NCBI GenBank assembly: GCA_947044405.1
Contig: CAMRHE010000011.1
Location: forward strand, 6,988,501 to 7,052,500
Length of the DNA: 64,000 nt
Origin: Leptodactylus fallax
Lineage: Eukaryota > Chordata > Amphibia > Anura > Leptodactylidae
Direction of reading: 5' to 3'
A model generated the notes under the pieces. The model saw only the letters and a list, made by a program, of their open reading frames with translations. It searched no databases and had not been told where the DNA came from. The stretch's first letter is position 1. The number at the start of each line of letters is the position of its first letter. Positions 1 through 11,373 of this stretch are shown here, one piece after another. The position numbers and the translations under genes were made by a program.

Positions 1-447
1 CATCGGAATGGGAAATTGGATCCATTCTGGGAGAAAGAACCATACAGTGTCATCTCCATACCATATCCTGAATCCGACGTGTATGAGATCTCTAAACCTG
101 GGAGACAGCCCCAAGTAGTACACCGAAACCGTCTGAAGCTGTGCCTTAAAGAAGGACTACCCACAGAGGTGCCCCCAGCTGAGACAACGAGTACAGAGAT
201 CTTGTCACCTTCTGAAGCGAAAGAGAGACCCCCAACGTTAACTGAGCTTATGTGGGCGCCTAAACTACTACCATTTAGCTGTTATCCACCAATTGCTCTA
301 GTGCAAGAGAACCCTTCGACAGATGATTTAATTGATTTCAGTGACTCTGTTCCTGATTCAAATCTCGTTCCACTTAGGCGTTCTGAGCGTATCACAAAAG
401 GCATACCTCCAACACGCTATAGTGATGCCATGGCTGTCCTTGGGTAA
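1..447 (+). CDS. Ty3/Gypsy pol polyprotein, C-terminal end (integrase tail), cut by the window edge
   Basis: The frame is open from base 1 to a TAA at 445-447, giving 148 codons with no interruption. The first ~45 residues read like the end of a Ty3/Gypsy integrase: a KLDPFWEKEPYSV stretch, then VYEI and VVHRNRLKLC, which resemble the post-catalytic beta-rich domain that ends in an HRNRLK-type motif. The last 30 residues (PLRRSERITKGIPPTRYSD) match the RRS-R-x-PP-RY tail typical of vertebrate Gypsy polyproteins. Integrase inserts the cDNA into the host chromosome. A polypurine tract and a likely LTR follow downstream, as expected for the 3' end of an element. The true start and catalytic domains lie outside the window. 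Intactness of this tail suggests a moderately young copy, but activity cannot be judged. Confidence 0.85.
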   Translation, partial: HRNGKLDPFWEKEPYSVISIPYPESDVYEISKPGRQPQVVHRNRLKLCLKEGLPTEVPPAETTSTEILSPSEAKERPPTLTELMWAPKLLPFSCYPPIALVQENPSTDDLIDFSDSVPDSNLVPLRRSERITKGIPPTRYSDAMAVLG

Positions 448-838
448 AAGAGGTTAACTGTCTCTGCTCCTGTATATATGTTATTCCTGCTCTGATTACA
501 TTAATGTTTTTCCTGTGTGTATATACAGTATATATATATAATATCTTGCCATGTAATATAGTATTTACACTTATATGCAACAATCCAAGCCATAGTGCCT
601 GGCTCACCGAGCCAAGGAAGTTCTGTTACCCCATTGCGGTATGGACATTGGTGCTAGAGTGCCTACTCTTCCTTACAGAAAGGAATGTTTATTGTTTCTC
701 AGAGAGACTCTCATGATAATGGACACTCACGAAATTTGTGCCAGAGAGCCTCTGGACCCATTTGCACTTTATTCGTATTTATTAACGTTATGTTACATTT
801 CTCACCTTCACCCCAGCCCGTCGCCGAGGTCGGCTCAG
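448..838 (+). other. Gypsy 3' untranslated region
   Basis: About 390 bases between the pol stop and the polypurine tract. No coding frame or internal repeat was recognised. It is assigned to the element only by position. Confidence 0.5.
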
Positions 839-852
839 TGAAAGAGGGGGAG
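839..852 (+). other. Gypsy polypurine tract
   Basis: The purine run GTGAAAGAGGGGGAG-like ends two bases before a TGTGGC LTR start. In LTR elements such a tract primes plus-strand DNA synthesis and lies immediately 5' of the 3' LTR. Position after a pol stop supports the call. Confidence 0.65.
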
Positions 853-854
853 TA

Positions 855-1850
855 TGTGGCATCCCCGAGCTGGCTATGGCTGGGCTGAGGGTGATCTCTG
901 TGCATTGTATTATTTCCTGTTGCTTCATAGCCTGTGTGACATAGCAGGGGGTCCTGAGTCTCACACAACACAGCGCCACCTAGTGAGCCTCACACATGCA
1001 TTACACCTCCCATAGGATTGAATAGTAACCAAATGTCCAATGGGAGGACATCGCCTGGGAAAAGGGGAGGAGTCAGCTGATCACTGGGTCCCCATGGTAA
1101 CACCCCTGCAGGAAGGTCCTGCGTGTGAGGAGTTAGAAGTGTGGAGTGTTAGGAGGAGGAGGTGAGGAGATAAGTGTGATGTCCTGTGAAGAAAGCAGTG
1201 AGTTTAGTGCAGGAATCTCAAGTCCTAGACAGGCCCAGGAAGGTTGGAGAGCTGACATGCTCCAGCTATTCAGAAGATCCTGTCCCCTGTCTGCCTAGCC
1301 ATCGCCCTGAAGGAAGTCAAGCATCATTATCTTGTCAGCATGAGACTGTGGAGAGAACATTCTGGAACACGTGCTCCATAGCAAGTATCACAGGATCCAG
1401 GGGCCAAGGCCAGACCTGTGGAATATCCTGCCACCCTGACTATTGCACCCCGAAACTCTGAGCTATCAGGACCACATAACGTGAGTGGGGAATATTATGT
1501 ACTAGTATCATGGTGGGCATCCTCCTATGAGCCAAATAGGAGCCCAGACGCACCTTAGGGCTGTAACACTGAAGTATAAAGGAACACCTTTCATCAAGTC
1601 TACCCTGCACCCCAGGACTTTGCTGTGTCACCAGGCGTACCCCGTTGTTTTGTATTGAAGAAACTGTTTAAGCATTTGTGCCTCCACACCCATGGAAGTA
1701 AAAGTTCAACTTTACAACCGTTTCTGTGTCTGACTCTGCACTGATGGAACAATCACCACCAACATTTGTGCAGCCCCCTCATCACCGGTACCAGTGGTGG
1801 TAACGTGGGACAGCACCAGCGCTGCGCCCTCGTGCCCAGAGACCGTGACA
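855..1850 (+). mobile_element. 3' LTR of the Gypsy element (right edge uncertain)
   Basis: Starts TGTGGCATCCCCG directly after the polypurine tract. A TATA-like element (GTATAAAGG) lies near 1573, which would place U3 at about 855-1595 and R/U5 after it. Long vertebrate Gypsy LTRs of about 1 kb are common. The right boundary is not fixed: candidate ...CA ends occur near 1763 and 1850, and the left LTR and target duplication lie outside the window, so they cannot be compared. Confidence 0.55.
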
Positions 1851-1913
1851 AGTCTGCGCTGTTTGCACCCCGCAATCCCAACTGCAGCGTTACCTTCCAT
1901 CTGGTCACCGCAC

Positions 1914-2312
1914 AGGGACTGCTATGGGACCTAATACCGTGTGCAGGGACCGCTATGGGACCTAATACCGTGTGCTGGGGCCACTATATAACATAATATC
2001 GTGTGCTGGGGCCACTATATGACATAATACCGTGTGCTGGGGCCACTATATGACATAATACCGTGTGCAGGGACCACTATGTGACATAATACCATGTGCA
2101 GGGACCACTATGTGACATGATACTGTGTGCAGGGGCCACTATGTGACATAATACCGTGTGCAGGGGCCACTATGTGACATAATACCATGTGCAGGGACCA
2201 CTATGTGACATAATACCGTGTACAGGGGCCACTATGGGATATAATACCTTGTGCAGGGGCCGCTATGGGACATAATATCGTGTGCAGGGGCCGCTATGGG
2301 ACATTGGGACAT
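1914..2312 (+). repeat. 31-bp satellite array, copy 1 of 4
   Basis: About 12-13 tandem units of 31 bp built on GGGACATAATACCGTGTGCA followed by GGGGCCACTAT. Unit length was counted directly between successive GTGTGC motifs. Units differ at a few positions (TGTGACAT or TGGGACAT; CAGGGAC or CTGGGGC). The same unit recurs at 6535-6740 and 17744-18010, and inverted at 29288-29845. In those three places it sits in or beside hAT-like sequence. Here the flanking element is not recognised. Confidence 0.9.
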
Positions 2313-5300
2313 TATTCTGTATAACGGTGTGTTTTCTGCATTAAGGATGTGTTTTTGCACAGAAAACACAGGCATTTTTTTTGTGCAAAAATGCACCATG
2401 TGAACGCAGTTTTACATTGAAGTAAAAGTTCCAGTGGCCTAAGACTATATCTGTATCCAGATACATAGTGTGTATTCACCATTAGGATGCCGCCATACAG
2501 TGCTCCTGGACACTTACATTTACCACTAATTGGGGGCTGCACATGGACTTTCATTGCTTCTAATCGGAAAGTAAAGGAGCGTCCCAGGAAATAGCAGTAA
2601 ACGCATGTGCCCTAAAACATCTGGTGGCAGCACTTCTGTGTTATGGTTTGTGGTATATGACTTTAGTTTAGGGGTCGTCAGACTTACAATTATTGACCGG
2701 CACTCCGAGTACCTCATCTTTGATTTTTTAATTAAAAACAAAAACAAAAAAGGTTGCCTACCCCTGCTCTACACTATTATAATTATGACTGTTAAGATGT
2801 AGAATTTTGTAGATGAATTACAAAGCATTCAGAATAGCTACACAATAACAGATAAAATTCAGTTTTAATATTCTACAGTACATTGAAATTTAATGTCATC
2901 CTAATTTATAGTATTTTCTCAAATAATAGCATTTAAGAAATTATTGGGGATATATATTATTTCTGCTTCTAAAAAGCAAGTTATCTAATATATATGCAAA
3001 TGTGTATACTTTTTGCTGCTGCCAGAAAATTGTACATCTACTGTAGTTTGGAGCCCAATACAAGACGCTGTGCTTTTTAATATAGGTCATTTCAGAAGAT
3101 TTCAATGTCTGCTTGGTTCTCTAGATTTTTAATAATACATGGCACATTAAGTTCTAAGATTTAGCATCTTGCAGCTTGTAGATAATGAAGATGGAATTTA
3201 CTACGACTAAAAATAAATAGTGCATATGTAATGCAGAACATAGAGCAATTGTCTATAGAAAGATGTTGCATCTGTGGCACAATCAACACAAATAATAAAG
3301 GATTTCTTGTTTAAAACCACATTCATATTCATACACCATACCTTGGAATACGCCAGCAAATGAAACAACCTTTCACCTCTTGTTACGTTTTGAAAGAGCA
3401 TCAAGGACATTTGTAGCTACATTTGCATTCTAATTTTTATTTAAAATGAGAATATAAAACTTTCACAGCATTTGTAATACCAGAGGCCAAGAAGGAATGC
3501 ATTGTATAATGGGATGAAGAATAGAGATAGTGTTAAATCCACAGAAAGAGGAAGACAAGAAAGATAAAAAAAACTCACCAGCATGTAATCCCTTGGGCCA
3601 TACAGTAAAAAGCTATAATGTCATGTTAGCATATCAGAAGCAGCATCATATAATATCTCTATGCATACATTTGATGGAAATCATAAAACTTACATACAGT
3701 ATATATCCTTTAATTTGCTTTGAAATTCTATGAGCATTTTTTTTGTTATTCCTGAAATTGCATGTACTTTAGACATTTGAGTGCTCATCTTGAAGAAGCT
3801 AACTGGAATTACTTTAACATATCAGGTTACATTAATGTGACATTACTTGTGAAGTAGTACATTTTGTAATCTCTTTGGTGGAAATATTATGCAAATTATT
3901 TGTAAATGTGGCAGCCTGAGGAGAAGGGCTGAATTAACAACTCCTATTGTGAGAGTATAGTCAATAATTTTCAGCTCATAAGATATGGAATTGGGTGCTC
4001 ATAGTTTTAATAGCTCTATCACAGGAAAAATTTAAAGGTAAACATTGCCATCTGCTGAACAATTGTTGTCATGCACTTTTTGCGGAAAGAGAATTACAAA
4101 AGTTTCTCTGCTATTTTACAAATATCAGACATTTTAAAAGGTTGGCAAAGCAATCTAAGCAGGAAGGGCAACACAAGCACTTACCATATTTGTTATGGTA
4201 GAAATTAGGGGTTATTATTATTATTTATTATCTATATTCATGTTATTCTATAATTATTTTTTGTCCTTGAGTTACATGTGCAGGCATTTTCATTCTTATG
4301 TTTGGAATCCAGCATATTCAATGATTACAAACATTTTCATTCAGTATAACATTTGGTTAGATGTAGAAATAGTGCTACAGTGTATTCCCTTTCTGTAGCA
4401 TGTGTCAGATTGTTTACTTGAAAAATGGGTCAAATAATTAGAAATTACTGGAATGCTACATGTGTCACAAAAGTGGTATTGGAAGCTCATAAATATGGTG
4501 TTCTACTGAAATGCATAAAACTTTGCAATTAGATGTTAATATGTGCACCCTTATAGTGTGTCCTTACTGTCAAATGTGTAACAGCATAAATAGGACAGTG
4601 CCAGATTTAGTAACGATAATCAATATTTGCTTGTCCATTTATTCATACATTTCTATATATAAATACCAGTGTTGTTAGGGGAGTTTACACTACCGTTGGA
4701 AGTCCGTTATGATAGAGTCCATTAAAAAAATAATAAAAATGGAGCCTATTATAACGGACATTTAGTGGATCAGTTAAAAAAACTGACACATTAACATCAG
4801 ATAGTGTCTGTTACTGTTCGTTATAATAGGCATCAGTTTTTTTTTGTTCTGCTTTCTGAGCATGCGCAGAAAAAAACAGACAGAAATAACAGACAGTATA
4901 ACTGATGACCATCCGTCATATGTACATTAGTCATAGACATCAATGTTAAAAAAAATAATGGACAATTCACATTTATCAAACGTCCATTATTTTGAATGGA
5001 GCCAAAAGTCCTGCACCCTGCCTTTTTTTATTCTGTATTGTTGCTACATTTTCATGAAAATCAGTGTTTTATTTTATGCAAACTATTTTAAAAAGGCTCT
5101 AGGAGCTTTTCTTCTCCTGCCAGGGCTTCAATCTCTGCTCTAGGCAACTCCGCTCTAGGACAAAATGGACAATGTCACTCAAGCAATAGGGGGTGGAGCT
5201 TGGCTGCAGTTAGGGGCAAGTATCAAGAGTGATGCCCCAGCAGGTGAAGAAACACCTCTAAAACCCTTTTCAGTGAATTTCCAGTAGAATAAACCACTGA

Positions 5301-5639
5301 TCTTTCATCTTTGGAAATTGTACAAGGTACTGTCATTAGTTTGATACTGATTTTCCTGCTGACAGACTCCCTTTAAACCCCCTTCTGGCATAGAGGGTTG
5401 ATATTATGGCACACATTAGGTTCAAGGCCCTCTTTCTGCACCTTGGACGCCACAGTTTTCTGGTGGAAGTTATAATGGAAATCTATTTCTGTTCCTAGGA
5501 ACCTATCTAGCCATTCTGGTGCTGGAATGCACAGGTGATTTATGGAATAGATCTCCATTAAGACGTATGGGTGTCCGACTGTTTTATAAAAAGGCCAGAG
5601 CATCTTCATAAATCAGTTGAGCCTGCCCAAGCCGAGGCC
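2313..5639. other. AT-rich DNA without recognised genes; one MITE end near 5.37 kb
   Basis: No open frame looks like a known protein. Stretch 4675-5000 contains several near-palindromic fragments (CGTTATAATAGGC against CCTATTATAACGG), so it is probably a decayed palindromic repeat. At 5350-5375 the sequence CTGACAGACTCCCTTTAA is the right end of a TTAAAGGGA-type T2-like MITE whose left end was not found. The rest (2.4-4.6 kb) shows only A/T runs and could be unique DNA. Confidence 0.5.
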
Positions 5640-6072
5640 TTCATTAATTTTATTTATTTTCCTTATTTATTTCATGTATTTATTAATTTTGCTTACTTAT
5701 ATAGTCAGGGGAGCATCGCTAATGAGACAAAGTGAGGCGGCTGCCTCAGGGGGCACTGTCCGTCACTGTCTGGGGAGTGACATTTTTACCATTCATTTAA
5801 TGTAAACCAGCCCAGGAAAGGCCGCTTTAAAAAAAACAAATCTGAGCGGGTCCTGTCCTGGGCTGGTTAACGAGACCTCTGCATGTTAGTGCAGGCGGCA
5901 ATACAATGACGTCATCGCGCCTCCTACGCTGAGACGCAGACGTCGCGGACAAGAAGAGGAGGCGGCGGCGGCGGCTCCATCATGGGATTGTAGGTAGGTG
6001 ACAATAACTTTTTTTTTTATATATAAATAGGCCGTAACCTACTGGAGTATCACCAACAGGTAACGGCCTATT

Positions 6073-6182
6073 TACTTATCGATCCCCGCGCCTGCTGTAG
6101 CCGCCCCCGCTTCCCCTTCTGCTATCGGACCCAGAAGGGGGAATCAGAAGCGGCTGAGAGCGGCAGCGGGGATCGATAAGTG
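6073..6182. repeat. GC-rich inverted repeat inside the hAT
   Basis: ACTTATCGATCCCCGC at the left pairs with GCGGGGATCGATAAGT at the right, with further pairing inward (CGCCCCCGCTTCCCCTTCTG against CAGAAGGGGGAATCAGAAGCGG). Just upstream, AAATAGGCC...GGCCTATTTA forms a second hairpin. A related block occurs in reverse orientation at about 18030-18250. Confidence 0.85.
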
Positions 6183-6197
6183 AGGCCAAATACTACT

Positions 6198-6520
6198 ATT
6201 ATTATACTGTCTTAAAAGACCCCGGAGTATAATAATCGGAGACCCAGGGGAGGTGATAAACATAAAAACCAATGTTACTTACCTCTCCGGCGATCCGATG
6301 TTATTCCCAGCAGGCTTCGGCCTTCTTTGGTGACGTCCCAGGCATCACGTGAGCCAGCCTGATGTCATTATGTTGTGACGCCGTTCTGTGCGACATTGAA
6401 GAGGGCTGAAAGCAGGGAGTGCACCGGAGCCCAGGAAAGTAACACTGGTTTTATGTTTGTCACCACCTGGGTCTCCGATCATTATACTTTGGGGTCTTTT
6501 AGACCCCAGAGTATAATAAT
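6198..6520. repeat. Foldback block bounded by two GGGGTCT/AGACCCC hairpins
   Basis: Hairpins at about 6198-6236 and 6478-6520 (ATTATACTTTGGGGTC with GACCCCAGAGTATAAT) flank inverted arms. The left arm reads GATCGGAGACCCAGGGGAGG-like with CATAAAAACCAATGTTACT, and the right arm is its complement (AGTAACACTGGTTTTATG, CACCTGGGTCTCCGATC). Close relatives lie at 17422-17690 and 29851-30185. Confidence 0.85.
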
Positions 6521-6534
6521 AGTTCATGGGTGGG

Positions 6535-6740
6535 TTACTATGTAGCAGAATACTGTGTGCAGGGGCCACTATGGGGCATAATACTGTGTGCAGGGGCCAC
6601 TATGGGGCATAATTACGTGTGCAGGGGCCACTGCGGAACATAATACCGTGTGCAGGGGCTGCTGCGGGGCATAATACCATGTGCAGGGGCCGCTGCCATG
6701 CATAATACCATGTAATACTGTGTGCAGGGGCCGCTGTGGG
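6535..6740 (+). repeat. 31-bp satellite array, copy 2 of 4
   Basis: About six units of the same 31-bp satellite (AATACTGTGTGCAGGGGCC, CACTATGGGGCAT), following the foldback through the linker AGTTCATGGGTGGGTTACTA. The same linker, inverted, joins array and foldback at 29835-29850, so the two modules travel together. Confidence 0.85.
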
Positions 6741-7533
6741 CCATAATTCCGTGTAATACTGTATTAAAAAAAAAAAAACACCTACTCACCTGTCCCTTGT
6801 GCTCCGATGTCTCCCACCGCAGTCTGGTTCTGCTGCTCTGGTGTTCTCTTCTGGCGGAAGTCCCCACCACACAGGACCACTGGAGCAGCAGGACTGGAAC
6901 ACGCTGGGAGACACCGGAGCACCTTCCCCAGCCTCATGTTAAAAAAGTTGTTATCCTGGCTAACCGGCACTTACACAGGTACCACCGTTCATTCAAACAG
7001 GTGTTCAGTAGGGGTCCTGGGTTTTTGAGCCCCACTGATTAGTTTTTTAATGACCTGGAAAACCTTTTAATTAGTTAACACCTGGGGCATTATTAATAAG
7101 GGGCTCTATTTATACAGGGTACACATTATTAATATAAATATGCACTTAGGGGTATTATTCATTATGGGGGGGTTATATCATATATTTTATAAATGGGGGT
7201 AGCAGCAGGAGGGGTGTGCAGGTGAGGACAATGTGGGTCGGGTACTTGGAAAAGTGAGGAGCCAAAGATGTCTGTGTTGTAAATGTTACAGAGACAAGTC
7301 ACAGCTGGAAGAAGTGGTCATGGAGGCCCAAAGGGAAGAGAAGGGAAATGTGACCGATTAGTCAGAGACGTCACCTGTAAGTCACAAAATGTTACTGCCC
7401 TGTATTCACCTAAATGATAGAGGATAAATACCTGGTTAATAGGGGTCTGTCTGCTGAGACCCCCACTAAGCCTGAGATTTGTTTTTTTTTCCCTCCACTG
7501 GGTGGGAATCCAGCCTGGCTGCAGCGATATATA

Positions 7534-7679
7534 GGTGTATCACTTGGTGGATGGACGAACCCACGTGGCTCTCATTCACTTCGATGGGAGTGCTGAAGAT
7601 ACCTGAAGTCCAGTACTCAGCTATCTGCGGCGCTCCTATTATAGAGAATGGGGGCCACGTGGGCTCATCCATCCACCAA
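7534..7679. repeat. Imperfect inverted repeat with CACGTGG core
   Basis: Left arm ACTTGGTGGATGGACGAACC plus CACGTGGCTCTCATTC pairs with GAGAATGGGGGCCACGTGGG plus CTCATCCATCCACCAAG. Arms are about 36 bases with a loop of about 70. It lies inside the 5706-7919 hAT and probably represents an older MITE that became part of it. Confidence 0.75.
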
Positions 7680-7953
7680 GCAGAAGATGTGTGAAGTTAC
7701 TTTCATTGTTAATGCCGTGTTGTTGATCTGATACTGAAGTAATGCAGTAAGAAGAATTCTTATAAACTGTTTCAAAAGTTTGTGTATTGTGTATGTTGTG
7801 CGACGATAACAGCGTGTGACGCTAACAGCATGTAAACGCAATTTTGTATTTTTTTTTTTTTGGGGGGGGCGTCTTTCGATAGTCCGCCTCAGGCAGCAAA
7901 GAGACTAGGTTCACCACTGTATATAGTGCCATCATATTCCGCAGCACTTTTAG

Positions 7954-9330
7954 GCTATGGCCCCACGTTGCGGAAACGCAGCTTTTTTTGTTGCAGATTT
8001 TGCTGCGGTTTTTTGAGCCAAAGCCAAGAGTGGATTTAGCAGCAGGTAGGAGTATAAATACTTCCTATATATTTCCCATTCCTTTTGTAGCCTTACAGAG
8101 ATATTGTCATTGTCTTATATTATTAAGACTTGGGTATTAATTCAGATTTTTTAAGCTGTCAATTCTCTTGCAACTCCCAGACCATCTATTATTGTAGGCT
8201 TCTGGTCAATATTTGTTATTTTAGCCCCCACAAGAAGTAGCTAAATTGTGGAAGCTGGTTCAAAATCCAGTAAACAATTTTGAAGAACAGTATTATAAAT
8301 CCAATTATGGTTCATAGTTAAGCAGCAATAATGTAGAGGGTAAAATAACAAACAGCTAGACTTTTTCAAAAACCTTCCTGAAAAAGTCACTTCTTTAAAA
8401 TGCACTTAATACATTTATTTTAGGGGAAATGTATGGGATGTTTTGTACATTGAAACAGTAAGGACAGTGGTGAGATTAATAATCCAGTTTGTGGCGTTCA
8501 TTAGCTGTGTATGGGATTATATTGTTTTGAGGAATATCAACACTGTTATATAGTTAGATTATAATAATTATTAGTGGCACAGATGGAGATTGTTTTTAGG
8601 TGTTTTGTTTGTGAGTGATTTTTTGGATGGTTGAGGCAGGTACCTTCAACCACCTGCGACCATGGATTGCATAGTATCTATCCTTATGGAATACTTTGCA
8701 ATTATTTAGTATATAGGGTGTTTGCACCAGTGCTTATATGATTCTGAAGAGTTCTTAAAGAATGCAGTTCAGTGTTTCTGTGTTTGTTTATAATTCTTAG
8801 AATTGGAGTGGCAAATGTAAGAGGAATGTGATGCCCGAAAAGAGCTCAAGGTCTTCCCTAGGTTATCATATCCCATTAAATGGTCACTAACTTTTCAGAC
8901 AATTTAGTCTCATGTCATAGAACTTGTGATTCTGGACCAAAACGTAATGAACTTTAAATGTGGCTGTTTTCTGCCTGAAAAACCTTTCTAAAGTTCCTGC
9001 CACTTGGTGTCTCCCTAGCTAATTTGCTGTTCACACATTTGTTACCAGGTATGTCCATAGATACATTAGATAAGCAAGAAGGAATGATAGTGAGTAGAGG
9101 GGCAGTTCTTTTCTCTCTTCAAACAGTGACTGGAGAGGGGAGGGCTTGATTATCCCCACATACATACATATCTGCAAACTGTTGCTCTGTGCAAAGGACT
9201 GAACATTCTGCAAATCACACAGTTTACAATGTAAAAAATTATCCCTTTATGAGAGTAGGGATATAACTCCAACATTGTGTTGGTATTATAAGAATCAATG
9301 ATCAATGATGGGGTTGTTTGTTTCATTTTC
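7954..9330. other. No recognised gene
   Basis: The first 150 bases carry GC-rich repeat-like text (CGTTGCGGAAACGCAGC). The rest is AT-rich with no frame resembling a known protein and no array. Confidence 0.45.
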
Positions 9331-9340
9331 TTTTTATTAT

Positions 9341-9460
9341 GCTAGTGGAACATGAAAAATGTCTGGCCTACCAGCTGAAAAAGCAAGAATATCTTTTAAA
9401 ATGGAAAGGATTCTCCCGACCCTGAAAAGAACACAGAAGGCAGAAAAAAACTGATTTATC
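9341..9460 (+). pseudogene. Possible HP1-type chromodomain remnant
   Basis: Reading forward from 9344, the translation contains QEYLLKWKGFS, the core that is characteristic of HP1/CBX1-CBX3-CBX5 chromodomains (beta strand plus KWKGF aromatic cage). It is followed at once by a stop codon and then by text that can be aligned at DNA level to the expected EPE..L.CP segment after a short deletion. Chromodomains bind methylated histone H3. Only about 35 codons are present, with no flanking hinge or chromoshadow domain, so this is either a processed-pseudogene scrap, a decayed exon or a chance match. Chromodomains of chromovirus integrases are an alternative but usually read YLV-WKGY. Confidence 0.35.
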
Positions 9461-9469
9461 CTGCTGATT

Positions 9470-10860
9470 ATCCATGTATGGGACCAAATGCTACATCAGC
9501 ATCATGTTGACGGAGTGACAATTTACAAAATTTCAAGAAAAATTTGGGGCACACTATCAGCACATGCCTGGCCTGGTTGCTGAAAAGCTGGATTATCTTC
9601 CATAACTGATCATGTAAATGTAAGCAATGGCTTGCCCTGGTGAAGTTGGGGATGGGAAATGGTCCAGTGGGAGGAAATGGAGGAGATGGATGGGTCCTGC
9701 CTGGTGTTAAAACTGTGCCAGCCCTACACCCATGAGTTAAGTAGTAAGGACTCCGAGAAAGCACCAGGCCTTGCTGCGTTTCTATAATGTGGCCTCTGAT
9801 GTTCAAAACATTTACTCTGAGGGCCATAACAGCTATGTATTGTCCCTGCCTAAATGCCTAGAAGTTATGCTACACTAAATGGCATAGCAATGACTGCATT
9901 GCCAGTAACTTGGCTAGGTGGGAGTTGCAGACCAGATAGATGACTGGGTGTAGATTGCTGTTTACTGGGCACACATTCCCTTATGGAGAATGATTGATTG
10001 GCATAGAGAAGGAGGAGGAGAAAATGAATAATAATAATGACAATGACCATGTTCTAGGTGTGGATGTGGTCTATTTACAAAGACGATCATGGGAAGAAGG
10101 AATAGAATGGTCTTGCTCTCTCGGTGCTCCTGCTAATTACATTTTGCCATTTCATAGAGAGACCTATTTCCTACAAGTGTGCCTGCACGCCTATGGCTAA
10201 TTATCTGCAGATGCGATGCAGATCTTACACCTTGGCATCAATTTGTCATTTGGTAATGTTCCAAAGAAATTGCCATAAGGGAGATGACCACACATAGTTT
10301 CTGCCTCCAAAAGCAGCAGCAGTGAAAATATGTCTGCTAGTGCCACCACAACCCAAGCTTGCTTTAGATCTTCCCCCGGCAGGTCATTTGGATGTCGGGG
10401 CTGCACATTGGGTGGAATTCTTACTATTGCAGCTGACACCATCCTCTTCCTGTGATGTCATCCTGACCCGGGTGCCAGAGCTTATCTGTAATAGAATCAT
10501 CATCAGATTTACTAATGTAATCATCTTCCCCACTTTTTTGTCTCATCATTGCAATGGGATTCCTCCATGTCCTTACAGTTCCTATCAGATATCCCCCTAA
10601 TGTCCCTACCAGCACTACCACCAGTAGCACACCCCCTGCCACTACTACCTCCACCAACACTTATGTCTTCCTCTTCTACCTCCTCTAAATAAAAAAGGCA
10701 GTTCTCATCCAACTTGCAAAAGATGAGGAATGAGAGAATGTCTTGGGCTATGAGGAATATCTCAGCAGATGCCACATGACTATCAGAAAATGGGTTCTGT
10801 GTCAGTGAAGGTAAGAAGACATGGCCAAAAGTACAGAAAGACAGCATGGTATATTACATG
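9470..10860 (-). pseudogene. Decayed BED-finger hAT transposon, copy 1
   Basis: This stretch is closely matched by 21640-24833 plus 28451-28616, so it is a dispersed element. On the reverse strand a block near 10200-10300 reads like a BED zinc finger (GNFFGTLPNDK...CKIC) and a block near 9770-9830 contains MALRVNVLNIRGHIIETQQG, the counterpart of the AGDNTLAVMAHWVNVL segment in copy 2, which resembles the first catalytic-strand region of hAT transposases. Numerous stops and frameshifts make it non-functional. Position 10541-10548 (GCAATGGG) is the unoccupied version of the site where copy 2 received a 3.6-kb hAT. Ends were not resolved. Confidence 0.6.
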
Positions 10861-10931
10861 TTGAGGAGGAACACACAGAGCCCTCACTCAATAATTGTGG
10901 TTCACTGCTTTCGAAAACATCTTTATTTTGA

Positions 10932-11373
10932 TTAAAGGGATTCTAGCATTAAAAAACACGTTTTAAATTAAGAGGAATAGCTTTTATAATGGCGATTCAT
11001 CTCTTACCTTTATCTTGAAGGTCTGCGCTGCCGTTTTTGAATTTTTATTCATTTTTCATTGTGCTGAGAAAGCACAGGGGCGTTACCCCTGTGCTCTGAG
11101 CAGAGCGTTGTCATCCAATCCACGGAGCAGAAGAAAGGCGGCGCTGGATTGGATGGCAACGCTCTGCTCAGAGCACAAGGGTAATGCCCCCTGTGCATTT
11201 TGAGCGCAGGGGGAATGCCCTCTGTGCTTTCTCAGCACAATGAAGAATGAATAAAAATTCAAAAACGGCAGCACGGATCTTCACGATAAAGATAAGAGAT
11301 GAATAGCCTTTATAAAGGCTATTCCTATGTGCTCTTAGCTTAAACGTTATTTTTAATGATAGAATCCCTTTAA
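10932..11373. mobile_element. T2/Kolobok-like MITE with long inverted arms (TTAA target)
   Basis: Ends TTAAAGGGATTCTAGCATTA and its complement TAATGATAGAATCCCTTTAA, matching the TTAAAGGRR terminus of T2-type MITEs. The arms are nearly complementary for about 200 bases, including CATTGTGCTGAGAAAGCACA and GCTCTGAGCAGAGCGTTG. The whole element is close to a palindrome of about 440 bp. TTAA at both ends is the expected target duplication. No coding capacity. Confidence 0.88.

Larger units (their letters stand above)
5706..7919. mobile_element. Non-autonomous hAT element, 2.2 kb, with 8-bp target duplication TATATAGT
   Basis: The left end is CAGGGGAGCATCGCTAATG and the right end, reversed, is CAGTGGTGAACCTAGTC. 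Both subterminal regions carry GAGGCGG and GCTGCCT(C/G)AGG-type blocks. TATATAGT lies immediately left (5698-5705) and right (7920-7927), an exact 8-bp target duplication as made by hAT transposases. No transposase frame is present, so it must have been mobilised in trans. Inside are a GC-rich inverted repeat (6073-6182), a hairpin-ended foldback block (6198-6520), a 31-bp satellite array (6535-6740), a run of A before 6780 and another inverted repeat (7534-7679). Confidence 0.9.
5640..7953 (-). repeat. SINE/LINE 3' tail split by the hAT insertion (5640-5705 and 7920-7953)
   Basis: The left piece (TTTATTTATT... GCTTACTTATATAGT) and the right piece (TATATAGTGCCATCATATTCCGCAGCAC) join across the hAT into a tail that resembles the one at 22339-22400 (ACATAGCACTATGATATTCCACAGTGC). 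It is therefore the reverse-strand tail of the same SINE or parent LINE. Only the outer pieces belong to this feature. The interval between is the later hAT. Confidence 0.65.
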
